Source: Proteobacteria bacterium UBA981 | Lineage (GTDB): Bacteria > Pseudomonadota > Gammaproteobacteria > Ga0077536 | Direction: 5' to 3' | NCBI GenBank assembly: GCA_002292285.1 | Contig: DBBP01000008.1 | Span: 186,001-250,000, forward strand | Length of the DNA: 64,000 nucleotides | Shown: one piece after another, positions 1 to 9,801 of the stretch | How positions within the stretch are numbered: position 1 is the stretch's first letter | Layout: each line of letters starts with the position of its first letter | Made by a program: the position numbers and the translations under genes | The notes under the pieces: generated by a model | What the model saw: the letters and a program-made list of their open reading frames with translations, nothing else | The model's database searches: none | Told to the model about the DNA's origin: nothing

Positions 1-2
1 CC

Positions 3-602
3 GGCGTTATCGCTCTGCAGCAAGCGCAGAACAACACCATCCAGAAGTACCATTGGATCATCATCGGCATGGTCAATGTGGCGGTCATGATTCTGGCGAC
101 GCTTGCGTATAAATCGTTATTCGCAGCGCTGATTTTGTTGATTCCGGTCAACCTTGCGAATCTGATGCTGGTTGCGACTATGCACCTCGTTGGAGTCGGC
201 CTCGACATCAATGCAGGCATTGTTGCTGTGATGGGCGTTGGGGTAGGTATCGATTATGGTATTTATCTGCTCTCACGCATTTGCGAAGAGTACACCGCTC
301 AAGATCACGATCTGCGCAAGGCTATCGTTGCTGCTTTGACCACGACCGGCAAAGCGATAATGTTCACCGCCACGATTATGCTGATTGGGATTGTGCCGTG
401 GTATTTTCTGTCAGACCTCAAGTTCATGGCCGACATGGGGTTGCTGCTGGTGATCGTGATGCTGATCAATATGCTGCTGTCGCTGATCGTGCTGCCCTTG
501 CTGGTTTGGTACACGAAGCCGAAGTTTATGGCACGTCAGGATTTGATCGTCGGCGAGAATGTGGATATTTCGCAATTTGCCCCGAAGGTCGACAAGGTCT
601 GA
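3..602 (+). CDS. MMPL/RND-family transporter, C-terminal part (5' end outside window)
   Basis: The reading frame is open from the first bases of the window, so this is the last ~199 residues of a larger inner-membrane transporter and the internal ATG at 69 is not a start. It has several hydrophobic segments and the RND-type motif GVGVGIDYGIYLLSR, with the Asp-Tyr of transmembrane helix 4/10, followed by a cytoplasmic stretch and more helices. In this superfamily the Asp relays protons for export of lipids or hydrophobic compounds. It ends in a short soluble tail and converges on the amidohydrolase gene. Substrate cannot be deduced. Confidence 0.85.
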   Translation, partial: GVIALQQAQNNTIQKYHWIIIGMVNVAVMILATLAYKSLFAALILLIPVNLANLMLVATMHLVGVGLDINAGIVAVMGVGVGIDYGIYLLSRICEEYTAQDHDLRKAIVAALTTTGKAIMFTATIMLIGIVPWYFLSDLKFMADMGLLLVIVMLINMLLSLIVLPLLVWYTKPKFMARQDLIVGENVDISQFAPKVDKV

Positions 603-659
603 TCCCAAGACGATGAACGTCGCGATTGGCCGCCTGGCCGACCGCGACGTTTGCAAAAG

Positions 660-2378
660 TTATGCCGCAGCAGAGATGCGTGCGCCGCCAAAACGCAGCA
701 GTTTCCCTGAATGCGTTTCCGTCTGCTTGTCGTCCTCAATAGTTACCTGGCCATTAACCAGGACGTAACGGTAACCACGTGCGCGCTGAATGCGGCGCCA
801 TTCGTTACCGGGTAAGTCGTGGGCAATCTCGGCCGGGAGGACTTCGAGATTTTCATAGTCATAAATCACGATGTCAGCCGGCGCACCGCGTTTGATAACG
901 CCACGGTCATCAAAGCCTGCGACCATCGCGGGTAGTGCCGACAAACGCCAGTGCGCTTCTTCCAGACTCAGCATCCCCAGTTCGCGGACCATTTTACAAA
1001 TGGCCTCAGTCGGGTAACGCCCGGCAGTCAGAAACTTGGTATGCGCACCGCCATCGGAAACACCAAACAGGACATAGGGGTCGCTGACAATTTCACGCAA
1101 ATTGTCCGTGGAGACGTTCGGCGGTGCCGCGAAAAATTCAGTTTTGAGTCCGTCCTGCACTGCGATGTCGAGCATCGTGTCGACCGGGTCCTTGCCGAGT
1201 TGCTCGGCGATCGCACCAATCATCATGTCGCGGTACGGCTCTGTCTCGGCTGATGCGGGACCGGTGACAACAATATTCTCGATCGGACCTGTGACCGTCA
1301 TCGGACGTGGTTGACGCAGACCGGGGCGGCGGCTCGGATCGGCAAGCTTTTCCAGACGTTCCTCGATCGAGCCCATGGTCGCTTCACGCCAGGACGGACG
1401 GTCGTCCCACAGATTCCAGTCTTCAAACGTAAACGCGAAACCGGCATCGGTGGTGAGTCCCTGGGCGTAGATGCGAATACCGCGTTCACGGCAGGAGGCC
1501 ATCCAGGCGAGCCCGTCGCGATGCACTTGCGGTTTGTGGTCGAAGGCCTGCAGGACATTCCACAACAACGGGCGACCGCTGAGCGTGGAGAGCTTTTCCA
1601 TGTGTGTCCGGTCAGCCTGATAATCGCCCGAAGAAATAGTCATTTGCATGAAGCCCTGGTTACGTTCACCGAGGATGCTCGCGAACAGTTCGCAGGTCTC
1701 GTCGTGCATTACGTCCGTCACCATCGGCGTCCCGTCGTAATCGAGTTGTACTGCCGAAGGACCAGTTGGCATCAGGCGTTGCGCCGACCAGCCGCACGCA
1801 CCTGCATCGAGTGATTCCTCAAACAAGCGCCGCATCTCGGCGTGCTCTGCTGGCGTCGGTTTGCGGCCGGCTTTGGCATCATCGAGTCCCATGACCCAAA
1901 TCATCATCGGCCCAACTGGCATGTAAGGGAGCAGATTAATGGCTTTCGGTGTGCGCTCGACGCTATCAAGAAACTCGGGAAACGTGACCCAGTCCCAGGG
2001 CATGCCCTCTTTCATCGACGCGTAAGGAATGGCCTCGACCCGGGTCATGCTGAGCATGGCTCGTTCACGCATTTCAGGTTTAACCGGGGCGAATCCAAAG
2101 CCGCAGTTACCGATCACCGCCGAAGTGATGCCATGCCAGCCGGATAGGGTGCAATAAGGGTCCCAAAACAGCTGTGCATCGTAATGAGTATGCAAGTCGA
2201 TAAAACCAGGCGCCACGACAAGGCCCTTGGCGTCAATGACACGCTCGCCCTGATCGTCGGCAATCAGGCCGATTTCGCTAACGATGCCGTCCTTAATACC
2301 GATATCGGCGCGATAACGTGGCACCCGGGTGCCATCGATAATGGTCCCTTGTTTTATAACAATGTCGAATTTCGGCAT
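660..2378 (-). CDS. Amidohydrolase family protein (N-acyl-D-amino-acid deacylase-like)
   Basis: About 572 residues. The N-terminal composite-domain beta strands are followed by APGFIDLHTHYDAQ, the His-x-His metal site of amidohydrolases. NCGFGFAP follows, at the place of the Cys ligand in D-aminoacylase-type enzymes, and DGGAHTKF carries the late Asp and His. These point to the Amidohydro_3 / N-acyl-D-amino-acid deacylase group, zinc hydrolases of N-acyl or cyclic amide bonds; the substrate is not deducible. The start at 2378 (MPKFDIV) is preferred to the ATG at 2405 because an AAGGAC ribosome site lies just upstream. A RidA gene precedes it on the same strand, suggesting clean-up of reactive imine or enamine products. 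Confidence 0.85.
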   Translation of the reverse strand: MPKFDIVIKQGTIIDGTRVPRYRADIGIKDGIVSEIGLIADDQGERVIDAKGLVVAPGFIDLHTHYDAQLFWDPYCTLSGWHGITSAVIGNCGFGFAPVKPEMRERAMLSMTRVEAIPYASMKEGMPWDWVTFPEFLDSVERTPKAINLLPYMPVGPMMIWVMGLDDAKAGRKPTPAEHAEMRRLFEESLDAGACGWSAQRLMPTGPSAVQLDYDGTPMVTDVMHDETCELFASILGERNQGFMQMTISSGDYQADRTHMEKLSTLSGRPLLWNVLQAFDHKPQVHRDGLAWMASCRERGIRIYAQGLTTDAGFAFTFEDWNLWDDRPSWREATMGSIEERLEKLADPSRRPGLRQPRPMTVTGPIENIVVTGPASAETEPYRDMMIGAIAEQLGKDPVDTMLDIAVQDGLKTEFFAAPPNVSTDNLREIVSDPYVLFGVSDGGAHTKFLTAGRYPTEAICKMVRELGMLSLEEAHWRLSALPAMVAGFDDRGVIKRGAPADIVIYDYENLEVLPAEIAHDLPGNEWRRIQRARGYRYVLVNGQVTIEDDKQTETHSGKLLRFGGARISAAA

Positions 2379-2494
2379 GGCGATTGTCCTTTTCTTAATC
2401 CACAACTCCGGCCGCCTTGCGGGCGACCGTTCTATTTCTATAACAGCGCGGTATTGCGCGGGTATCGTGACCGCCGCTGCCTGCCCGTACGGCT

Positions 2495-2884
2495 CTACCC
2501 CGGGACGCGTGCAGTGACGCGAATCTCGACTATGCCTCCCGGAATGGCGAGTTCTGTTGTCCCAATCGCGGTCCAGGCCGGATACGGTTCCTTAATGTAG
2601 TTATCTTTAACCGCCATGAAGGCTGCCAGATTTTTCTGCAAATCGACATGGAAGGTCGTCATCTCAGTGATGTCGGCGAATGATGCACCACCTTCAGTGA
2701 GCACCTCAGCAAGGTTGTCAAAAGCCTGAGTGAATTGCGTCGCCGGGTCATCAGATACACTGCCGTCAGACGTGGTACCAATGACGCCCGAACAGCGTAA
2801 ATGGTCTCCGTCGAGTACCGCTGGGGCGAAATGATAGCCGTCGTAGAATGCCTGCATCGAGGCCGGAATAATGCGTTTGCTCAT
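2495..2884 (-). CDS. RidA family protein (YjgF/YER057c/UK114)
   Basis: 129 residues, the normal length for RidA-type trimeric enamine/imine deaminases. The conserved core is visible: a GVIGT stretch, then TQFTQAFDNLAEVL in the middle, AWTAIGTTEL, and a C-terminal VEIRVTARV. Archetypal RidA has an Arg in the late strand that binds the carboxylate of 2-aminoacrylate, and an Arg is present near the C terminus (EIRVTAR). It lies upstream of the amidohydrolase with a 116-base gap and the two are likely co-transcribed. It may be a Rid subfamily other than RidA proper. Confidence 0.85.
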   Translation of the reverse strand: MSKRIIPASMQAFYDGYHFAPAVLDGDHLRCSGVIGTTSDGSVSDDPATQFTQAFDNLAEVLTEGGASFADITEMTTFHVDLQKNLAAFMAVKDNYIKEPYPAWTAIGTTELAIPGGIVEIRVTARVPG

Positions 2885-3125
2885 GACTGTGCTGCCTTTA
2901 GATTAGGTGGGCCGGTGGAACTGGATGTCGAGTGTAGCCAAAAATACCTCGCGACAGGACGTGCGGCTACGATTCCCTAATCATTCGAGTATCGACCGCA
3001 GCGGTTTTGGCTTACGACCAATAGCCGCGCAAGGCTCATAGCGTCGACGAAGTTGTTATCATACGTCCGCGCCGCGTCAGTGCGTCGCGCAAATTTCAAA
3101 CTCTATAACTTCGGCAGGGTGCAAG

Positions 3126-4361
3126 GTGTCTGATAGTCCGTCAAAAACGCCGTTTCTGGTGCGCCCGTTTGCTGCCTTGCGGCCCACGCCGGAGTCTGCG
3201 GCGGCAGTAGCCGCCCCGCCCTACGACGTGATGAACGTCGCGGAGGCGCGGGTTATGGCCGGCCGCAACGAGCAGTCTTTTCTGCACGTCTCGCGTGCCG
3301 AAATTGATCTGCCGGACGATACCGACCCCTACTCTGCGGCAGTCTACGCCCGCGCGCGGGATAATCTCGCCGCGTTGGAGGCCGATAAGGTGCTCATCCG
3401 GGATTCGGCCCCGACCTATTACGTCTATCGAATCAGCAATGCATCGCATACGCAGACCGGTATTGCGCTTTCTGCTTCGGTCAGTGCCTACCTCGACAAC
3501 ACCATACGCCGACACGAACAGACCCGTCCGGCCAAAGAGACCGACCGTGTCCGGCAGATTGAAGCCGTTAACGCCGGCACCGGGCCGGTGATGCTTGTCC
3601 ATCAACGTGATTGCGAGCTAAGCAAGCTACTCCTGGCTGCCAGTGTTTCGGCGCCACTGCTGGAAGCCTGCGTCGACGGCTGGGAGCATCGAATCTGGGC
3701 GATTGAAGATGCCACGACGATCGCTTCGGTCAGTGCATTGATGAACCGCCATGAAGTGCTCTACATTGCCGATGGGCACCACCGTTCTGCAGCTGCCGCT
3801 CGGGTGGCAGCAACCAGACACGGGTCGGCGCACGAGGGGTTTCTGGCGGTCAGCTTCCCTGCGGACGCTGTCACTATCCTCGATTACAACCGCGTTGTGC
3901 GCGATCTGAACGGCCTCACGAACACCAGTTTTCTGGCTCATTTGGGGCGCGATTTCGATGTCACTGCTGCCGATGCGCCGGTCCGGCCAGCGGCGCCGCT
4001 GCGCTATGGGCTGTACCTCGACGGCCAGTGGTATCACCTTGCCGCGACCCGTGCGCCGGTTGACGATGATCCGGTTGCGCGCCTGGACGTGAGCGTCCTC
4101 GATGCGCTCGTGCTGGCTCCGCACCTCGATATCCGCGACCCGCGCCATGACGCCCGCATCGATTTCATTGGCGGCTCGCGCGGACCACAGGCGGTGGCTG
4201 AGCGCGTTGATAGCGGCGAGATGGCGGTCGGTTTTACCCTGTTCCCAACCGCTATGAGCGATCTGATGGCAGTTGCTGACGCCGGCCTCAATATGCCGCC
4301 GAAATCGACCTGGTTCGAGCCCAAACTCGCCGACGGTTTGTTGTCACTACCGCTCGACTAA
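3126..4361 (+). CDS. DUF1015 family protein
   Basis: 411 residues from a GTG start. The N terminus (VRPFAALRPTPESAAAVAAP, then PYDVMN) and the central IADGHHRSAAAARVA are hallmarks of the DUF1015 family, cytosolic proteins of unknown function. The clustered His-His-Arg suggests a phosphate- or metal-binding site, but no reaction is established from sequence. It is followed 72 bases later by a molybdopterin oxidoreductase on the same strand and may share its transcript. The upstream 241 bases (2885-3125) separate it from divergent ridA and contain a TATAAC-like hexamer near 3101, a possible -10 element. Confidence 0.85.
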   Translation: MSDSPSKTPFLVRPFAALRPTPESAAAVAAPPYDVMNVAEARVMAGRNEQSFLHVSRAEIDLPDDTDPYSAAVYARARDNLAALEADKVLIRDSAPTYYVYRISNASHTQTGIALSASVSAYLDNTIRRHEQTRPAKETDRVRQIEAVNAGTGPVMLVHQRDCELSKLLLAASVSAPLLEACVDGWEHRIWAIEDATTIASVSALMNRHEVLYIADGHHRSAAAARVAATRHGSAHEGFLAVSFPADAVTILDYNRVVRDLNGLTNTSFLAHLGRDFDVTAADAPVRPAAPLRYGLYLDGQWYHLAATRAPVDDDPVARLDVSVLDALVLAPHLDIRDPRHDARIDFIGGSRGPQAVAERVDSGEMAVGFTLFPTAMSDLMAVADAGLNMPPKSTWFEPKLADGLLSLPLD

Positions 4362-4433
4362 CCCGGCCCCGGCTGCAGTGCTCGCTGCAGTTTGTTAGGC
4401 TCCTTTGGTACGGCGTAATTATGGAGATTTGGA

Positions 4434-6692
4434 ATGTCTGAGTGGCATCCGACGGCTTGCATGTTGTGCGAAAACAACTGCGGTATTGAAGTTCTATTGA
4501 GTGCAGACGGTCGCCACATCGAGAAAGTTCGCGGTGACGAATCTCATCCGGCCTCGAAGGGCTATTTGTGCCAGAAAGCTTCGCGAATCGACCATTACCA
4601 GAACAGTATCGACCGCATAACGCACCCATTGCGTAGAACTGAAGACGGCAGCTTCGAGCGGGTTGACTGGGACACTGCAATCAGCGAGGTCGCTGCGCGT
4701 TTCGCCGCCGTCCGTGACGAGTTTGGCGGCGACAAAATTTTCTACTATGGCGGTGGCGGACAAGGTAACCACCTGCCAGGCGCCTATGGGGTGAGCACCC
4801 AGTCGGCGCTTGGTGGTATGTATCGCTCAAACGCACTGGCCCAGGAAAAGACGGGTGAAGGGTGGGTCGCTGGGGCCATGTTCGGCGCGTACGCCCGCAC
4901 CGGTGATTTCGAAAATTGTGAAGTCGCTGTATTTATTGGCAAGAATCCGTGGCATTCACACGGCGTGGCACGCGCGCGTGTGACCCTGCGTGAAATTGCT
5001 AAAGATCCGAAACGCGCGCTGGTTGTTTTCGATCCGCGACGTTCAGAAACCGCGGAACTGGCCGATTTCCACATTCAGCTTAAGCCAGGTACCGATGCGT
5101 GGGCTCTGGCCGCATTGCTGGCAATCTTCCTGGATGAAAATATCGCGAAAGAGGACTGGATTGCGGAACACGTTAGTGGCTTTGAGACGATTCGCCCGTT
5201 GTTCAGTGGCCTTGCCATAGCCCAGTACTGCGAATGGTGTGGCGTCGAAGAAGCCCAATTGCGTGCTCTGGCCCGACGTATGGCCGAAGCGGAAAGCGTC
5301 GCGTGGTATGAAGACCTCGGTGTACAGATGAACCGCCATTCGACCCTGGTCAGCTACTTGCATCGTTTGTGTTGGTTGGTCACGGGTAGTTTCGGCAAAG
5401 CGGGTGCGCAGTTTGTGGTCAACTCGATGCGCCCGCTGATGAACAGCAACCCGAGTCTGGCACGTAAGTCACCAGTGGCGGGCGATGCGCTTCTCGGTGG
5501 CATGGTGCCGTGCAATATCATCGCCGAAGAGATCTTGTCGAATCATCCTGACCGCTACCGTGCGATGCTGATCGAAACGGCTAATCCCGCTCATTCACTC
5601 GCCGATAGCGGGAAATTTGTAGCGGCGATGCGCAAGCTCGAATTCTCGGTCGTTATCGATATCGCCATGAGTGAAACGGCGCGTCACGCCGATTACATTT
5701 TGCCCGCCGCCACGCAATTGGAAAAACCCGAAGCAACTTTCTTCAACTTCGAGTTTCCGCATAATTATTTCCATTTGCGTCAACCCATCATGAACCCACC
5801 CGCCGATGCCGAAGTCCTTCCTGAAGCAGAGATTCACGCGCGCATCATCGAAGCGCTAGGTGAAATGCCGGAAGAAGTCATTGGCTTGCGTAAGACGCTA
5901 GAGCAGCAGGGTCGCGCGGCCTTTGCTAAAGCGTTTAGCGAAGCATCCAGAAAGAACCCGGCCGTCATGCGCCTCGCGCCAGTGGTGCTGTATCGGTCGT
6001 TGGGGGCAACCCTACCCAAGACGGTCGCGAGCGCATCAGCGTTGTGGAGCGTTGCTCACTATGTTGCTTCGCGTGAACCTGAATCATTGCGCCGCGCCGG
6101 CTTTGTTGGCGAAGGCGCGGATCTCGGTGATGCGCTGTTCGACCGGATCATCGAAAGTCCACGTGGACTGGTCTTCTCCGTCGACGAACACGAAGTATCC
6201 TGGGATCGTGTGCGCACGGCCGACAAACGTATCAAGGCTGATTTAGAGCAACTCCTCCCCGCTGTCCGGGATCTCGCCAACGGACCGGAAGCGGTAACGA
6301 GCGCGGAATTTCCTTTTGTGCTGTCGGCGGGCGAACGCCGTGCCTATACCGCCAATACGGTTTTTCGAAATCCCGATTGGCGACGTAAAGATCGCGATGG
6401 CGCGCTGCGCATGTGCGCCGCAGATGCTGTGCGGCTAGCGATTGAAGATGGTGGTCGCGCACGTCTGCGCACAGCCAGCGGCGAGACTGTCGTGCTGGTC
6501 GAAGTGTCTGATCGCATGCAACCCGGTCACGTGTCGCTGCCAAACGGTATGGGGCTTGATAATGGCGTCGCTGCGGGCGACGTTTCGCGGGTCGGTGCTG
6601 CGACTAACGAGCTGACCGCATCCGGCCACCGCGATTTTTTCGCCGGTACGCCATGGCACAAAATGGTCCCGGCGCAAATCGAAGCGGCTTAG
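4434..6692 (+). CDS. Molybdopterin-dependent oxidoreductase (DMSO reductase superfamily)
   Basis: 752 residues. Near the N terminus CMLCENNCG followed by GYLCQKA gives the four cysteines of a [4Fe-4S] cluster, and later blocks fit the molybdo-bis(pyranopterin guanine dinucleotide) fold: VFIGKNPWHSHG, VVFDPRRSETAELADFHI and a C-terminal dinucleotide-binding domain with LPNGMGLDNG. No twin-arginine signal is seen, so it is probably cytoplasmic. Where the family usually places a Cys, Ser or Sec molybdenum ligand, the sequence reads SNALAQEKTGEG with none of these. Physiological substrate unknown; formate-dehydrogenase-like or thiosulfate/polysulfide-reductase-like enzymes are alternatives. No electron-transfer subunit is adjacent. 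Confidence 0.85.
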   Translation: MSEWHPTACMLCENNCGIEVLLSADGRHIEKVRGDESHPASKGYLCQKASRIDHYQNSIDRITHPLRRTEDGSFERVDWDTAISEVAARFAAVRDEFGGDKIFYYGGGGQGNHLPGAYGVSTQSALGGMYRSNALAQEKTGEGWVAGAMFGAYARTGDFENCEVAVFIGKNPWHSHGVARARVTLREIAKDPKRALVVFDPRRSETAELADFHIQLKPGTDAWALAALLAIFLDENIAKEDWIAEHVSGFETIRPLFSGLAIAQYCEWCGVEEAQLRALARRMAEAESVAWYEDLGVQMNRHSTLVSYLHRLCWLVTGSFGKAGAQFVVNSMRPLMNSNPSLARKSPVAGDALLGGMVPCNIIAEEILSNHPDRYRAMLIETANPAHSLADSGKFVAAMRKLEFSVVIDIAMSETARHADYILPAATQLEKPEATFFNFEFPHNYFHLRQPIMNPPADAEVLPEAEIHARIIEALGEMPEEVIGLRKTLEQQGRAAFAKAFSEASRKNPAVMRLAPVVLYRSLGATLPKTVASASALWSVAHYVASREPESLRRAGFVGEGADLGDALFDRIIESPRGLVFSVDEHEVSWDRVRTADKRIKADLEQLLPAVRDLANGPEAVTSAEFPFVLSAGERRAYTANTVFRNPDWRRKDRDGALRMCAADAVRLAIEDGGRARLRTASGETVVLVEVSDRMQPGHVSLPNGMGLDNGVAAGDVSRVGAATNELTASGHRDFFAGTPWHKMVPAQIEAA

Positions 6693-6729
6693 CAGGCTAA
6701 TGCCCTACCCTTATTGAGAGACGGAAGTG

Positions 6730-7230
6730 ATGAACAAATACTGCTTGCTGATCGTGACGTTGTTGGCCGCACACGGGCCGGCGAATGCAGCCTCCAAACT
6801 GGCTTGCCCGGACGGCAGCGGTCCGCGCACGGCTGTGATGGGCTATTTGACCGCGATGCATGAAAACCGCTTTGCAGACGCTTATGATTTTGTCACGACC
6901 GGCATGACTGACGGGCGCGAACGGGCGGAATGGGCGACGCTGCAAGAACGTGCGTATGGCCCCGGCAAAGTGCAAATTTACGGCGTCGATCCGCGCCGGG
7001 CGATGGTCGCCGGCGATGATCTTGAATGTGCTGCTGCTGCGGTTGTGCCGAACATTTTGTCATCACGCGACAGACTCAACGAACATGGCAGCGTCGAGCT
7101 GGAAATCTATTTTGTCGTTAAGGAAGATGCTGGCTGGCGTATCAGTGCGCAGGAAACCCTGTTTGAGAATGACGCCATGCAAACCTGGTTCCCTGACGTT
7201 GAGCTGCTCGACCCGGCCGCTTCCGAATAG
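6730..7230 (+). CDS. Small secreted protein of unknown function
   Basis: 166 residues. The N terminus MNKYCLLIVTLLAAHGPANA is a good Sec signal peptide with a predicted cut after NAA. The mature part looks like an alpha+beta domain of the DUF4864/SnoaL-like kind (AVMGYLTAMHENRFADAYDF, then LEIYFVVKEDAGWRIS), but I do not recognise a defined family. ATG at 6730 is preferred to the GTG at 6727 because a GAGAGACGG purine run lies just upstream. It follows the molybdoenzyme by 37 bases and may be co-transcribed; periplasmic location is inferred. Confidence 0.65.
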   Translation: MNKYCLLIVTLLAAHGPANAASKLACPDGSGPRTAVMGYLTAMHENRFADAYDFVTTGMTDGRERAEWATLQERAYGPGKVQIYGVDPRRAMVAGDDLECAAAAVVPNILSSRDRLNEHGSVELEIYFVVKEDAGWRISAQETLFENDAMQTWFPDVELLDPAASE

Positions 7231-7324
7231 CCCCAACTGGGAGCCGATACCCCTACCCGGACGCAACAAACGCCTCGGTTGACTGCAGTTTCGCCAGGGA
7301 AATTCGCGGCTCGGTCATGCCGGG

Positions 7325-8578
7325 CTAGCGTGACCGGCCAGCATTTTTGGGAACATCACGAAATGGTCCACCATCCATGCGCGGCTCGCGTTCCATGCCG
7401 AGTACGCGTTCAGAAATAATATTACGCTGAATCTCGTCAGTGCCGCCTGCAATAGAAGTGGCCGGCACGGACACCAGAATTTCCGCGATCACCCCATCGA
7501 GAGGGCTGTCAGCGCCACTCAACATGCTGTCGGCTCCACTGATACCGGTATGCACCAGGGACGCAGCGCGGGCGACCCGACTAGAGGCGAGTTTGCCCAG
7601 AGAGCCTTCCGGACCTTGCGGCTTGCCCTGCTCCTGCGCTGCTCGGGCGCGTTGCGCGGTCCATTCAGCTGCCTGCGAGAGCATCAACAGACGCGCGAGG
7701 TCTTGACGCAACGCAGGATCCTGAATGCGGCCGGTGTCGCTGGCACGCGGCATTGCCAGGTCAACCCGACCAGCACGCTGGGGATACCATTTGTAAGGCT
7801 CAATTACGGTCGCTATCTCGGCGCGTTCCTCGTCATAGATGGGACCGGCAAGTCCGGAGTCGCGTCCCCAGCGGCGCAGTGCATCGGCACCTCGGCGTTC
7901 GTGAGCGAGAGTGGTCATGGCGATTTTCCAACCATCGCCTGGCTTGCCGAGGAGATTCTCGGGAGCGATCGTGGCATCAGTAAAAAACACCTGGTTGAAC
8001 GATGCGTGCCCGTTCATCTGGCGCAAGGGTTGTACTTCAATGCCTGCCTGATGCATATCGATCACAAAAAAAGACAGCCCTTGATGTTTGGGCAAATCCC
8101 AATCCGTGCGCGCCAGCACCAAACCCCATTCGGCATGATGAGCGCTCGTGGTCCAGACTTTCTGTCCGTTGACGACCCACCGCTCGCCATCGAAGTCTGC
8201 GCGGGTCGTCGCACCGGCCAGATCTGAACCGCTGCCGGGTTCACTGAACAGCTGACACCAATTGTCTTCGCCAGTAAGAATCCGGCGCAGGAATCTTTTT
8301 TTGTGGTCGTCGCTGCCGTGCTCAAGCAAAGTTGCTGCGGCCAACATTCTGATCCCCACTTTGGCGACACCCACGGCGCCAACGGCGGCGAACTCCTCTT
8401 CAATTGCTGTGTTCAAGGCAACCGGCAGACCACGTCCGTACCATTGTTCCGGCCAATGGGGTACGCCCCAACCAGAATCTGCAAGTTGATTGCGCCAACC
8501 CACCAGGGTGGCATTCTTATCCCAGTTTGCCTCCAGCCAAGCGCGTACTTGCGCTCGAACTTGCTGCTCGTCACTCAT
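7325..8578 (-). CDS. Acyl-CoA dehydrogenase, subunit 2 of a likely heteromer
   Basis: 417 residues. Acyl-CoA dehydrogenase hallmarks are present: FSEPGSGSDLAGATTRA (FAD/substrate loop), WTTSAHHAEWGLVLART, and the C-terminal GGTDEIQRNIISERVLGM. The start at 8578 overlaps the stop of the upstream dehydrogenase by four bases (ATGA), indicating translational coupling. Paired, unequal dehydrogenases like this often form alpha2-beta2 enzymes acting on bulky acyl-CoAs such as sterol side chains or cyclic acids; that role is inferred from gene pairing only. The reading frame extends upstream to 8722, but that part lies inside the neighbour and looks unrelated. Confidence 0.88.
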   Translation of the reverse strand: MSDEQQVRAQVRAWLEANWDKNATLVGWRNQLADSGWGVPHWPEQWYGRGLPVALNTAIEEEFAAVGAVGVAKVGIRMLAAATLLEHGSDDHKKRFLRRILTGEDNWCQLFSEPGSGSDLAGATTRADFDGERWVVNGQKVWTTSAHHAEWGLVLARTDWDLPKHQGLSFFVIDMHQAGIEVQPLRQMNGHASFNQVFFTDATIAPENLLGKPGDGWKIAMTTLAHERRGADALRRWGRDSGLAGPIYDEERAEIATVIEPYKWYPQRAGRVDLAMPRASDTGRIQDPALRQDLARLLMLSQAAEWTAQRARAAQEQGKPQGPEGSLGKLASSRVARAASLVHTGISGADSMLSGADSPLDGVIAEILVSVPATSIAGGTDEIQRNIISERVLGMEREPRMDGGPFRDVPKNAGRSR

Positions 8579-9699
8579 GCTGTTGCCTCCAGACACTGGA
8601 TGTAACGTTCGCGATGAAAATTCGCATCGCCGAGAAATACTTCGGAGGATTTGGCCCGTTTGAACCATAGATGGGTGTCCTGATCCCAGGTAAATCCGAT
8701 GCCGCCATGGATTTGTATGCATTCTGCAGCAGTCGCCATATACACCTCGCTCGCCAGGGCTTTGCTCAGCGAGGCTAGTGCGGGCAGTTCAGGGTCGTCC
8801 TCTGCGGCAGCCTCCGCAGCGTAATAGGCGGCCGACTTCGCCAATTCAACGTCGAGGAGCATTTCCGCGCACTTATGTTTGATGGATTGAAACGAACCAA
8901 TCAGACGACCAAACTGCATGCGCATTTGCGCGTAGTCGACCGCAGAATCCAGCAGCGCCTGAGCCCCGCCGACCATTTCGTTAGCAAGTGCGATAGTGCT
9001 CAAATCGCCGCCTCGAGCCAGCGCTGCAGACGCCTCAGTGGGCGGCCCCAGCAGCGTCGCTTGCACGCCAGAAAAGTTGAGCTCCGCGAGCTTGCGAGTG
9101 TCGTCGAGGGTGTTCAGAGATCGTCGCGTGAGGCCTTCTGCATCACCGTCGACGAGCAGTAACGCGATGCCGCCCGCGGCTAGCCGCGCCGCCACGATGA
9201 CGGTGTTCGCGATGCAGCCATCAAGAACAAACTTCTTGGTGCCGTCGAGTGTGAAGCCATCGGCGGCTGGCCGGGCGGTCAGTGTGATACCGCCCTCGTC
9301 CCAGCGTCCGTCGGGCTCGGTCACGGCGAGTGTCGCGATGCGAGTGCCGGCGGCAATTCCAGGCAGCAACAGTTCGCGATGGCGTTCGTCAGCGCCGAGC
9401 AAAATCACGTTTGCGGCGAGTACCGCCGAGGCGAAATAAGGCGAGCAGTAAAGCGCCTGGCCCATCTCTTCCATGACGATCCCGAGCTCGACCATACCGA
9501 AGCCCAGCCCGCCGTAGGCCTCCGGGATGTGAATCCCGGCGAGCCCGAGATCCCCACACATTTGTTCCCACACTTGGCGGTCAAATCCTTCCTCAGTCTC
9601 CATCAAGCGGCGTACTTCGGTGGTTGGCGACTTGTCTCGCAGAAATCGCTGCACAGCATCGCGAAATTGAGTTTGCTCGTCGGTTAAAATGAATTGCAT
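8575..9699 (-). CDS. Acyl-CoA dehydrogenase, subunit 1 of a likely heteromer
   Basis: 374 residues, FAD-dependent. Visible are the N-terminal helical domain (MQFILTDEQTQFRDAVQRFL), IPEAYGGLGFGMVELGIVME, and ECIQIHGGIGFTWDQDTHLW near the C terminus. In related enzymes the last block usually reads TWE and the Glu has been assigned as the catalytic base; here it is TWD, a conservative change. First gene of the two-gene operon, overlapping the second by 4 bp. Role: alpha,beta-desaturation of an acyl-CoA, substrate unknown. Confidence 0.88.
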   Translation of the reverse strand: MQFILTDEQTQFRDAVQRFLRDKSPTTEVRRLMETEEGFDRQVWEQMCGDLGLAGIHIPEAYGGLGFGMVELGIVMEEMGQALYCSPYFASAVLAANVILLGADERHRELLLPGIAAGTRIATLAVTEPDGRWDEGGITLTARPAADGFTLDGTKKFVLDGCIANTVIVAARLAAGGIALLLVDGDAEGLTRRSLNTLDDTRKLAELNFSGVQATLLGPPTEASAALARGGDLSTIALANEMVGGAQALLDSAVDYAQMRMQFGRLIGSFQSIKHKCAEMLLDVELAKSAAYYAAEAAAEDDPELPALASLSKALASEVYMATAAECIQIHGGIGFTWDQDTHLWFKRAKSSEVFLGDANFHRERYIQCLEATA

Positions 9700-9801
9700 G
9701 ATTGGCCTCCCCTGCGGCGTATTCTATCCTGCAGCGACGCCAGTGCACCTGCGTATGGAATAATGAAGTCCTGATTCCATTTGCATTCGAGAGAACACCT
9801 T

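Noticed and set aside
2986..2999. Fourteen-base word CGAGTATCGACCGC also found at 25466-25479
   Set aside because: A shared 14-mer is expected by chance in 64 kb and the flanks do not match.
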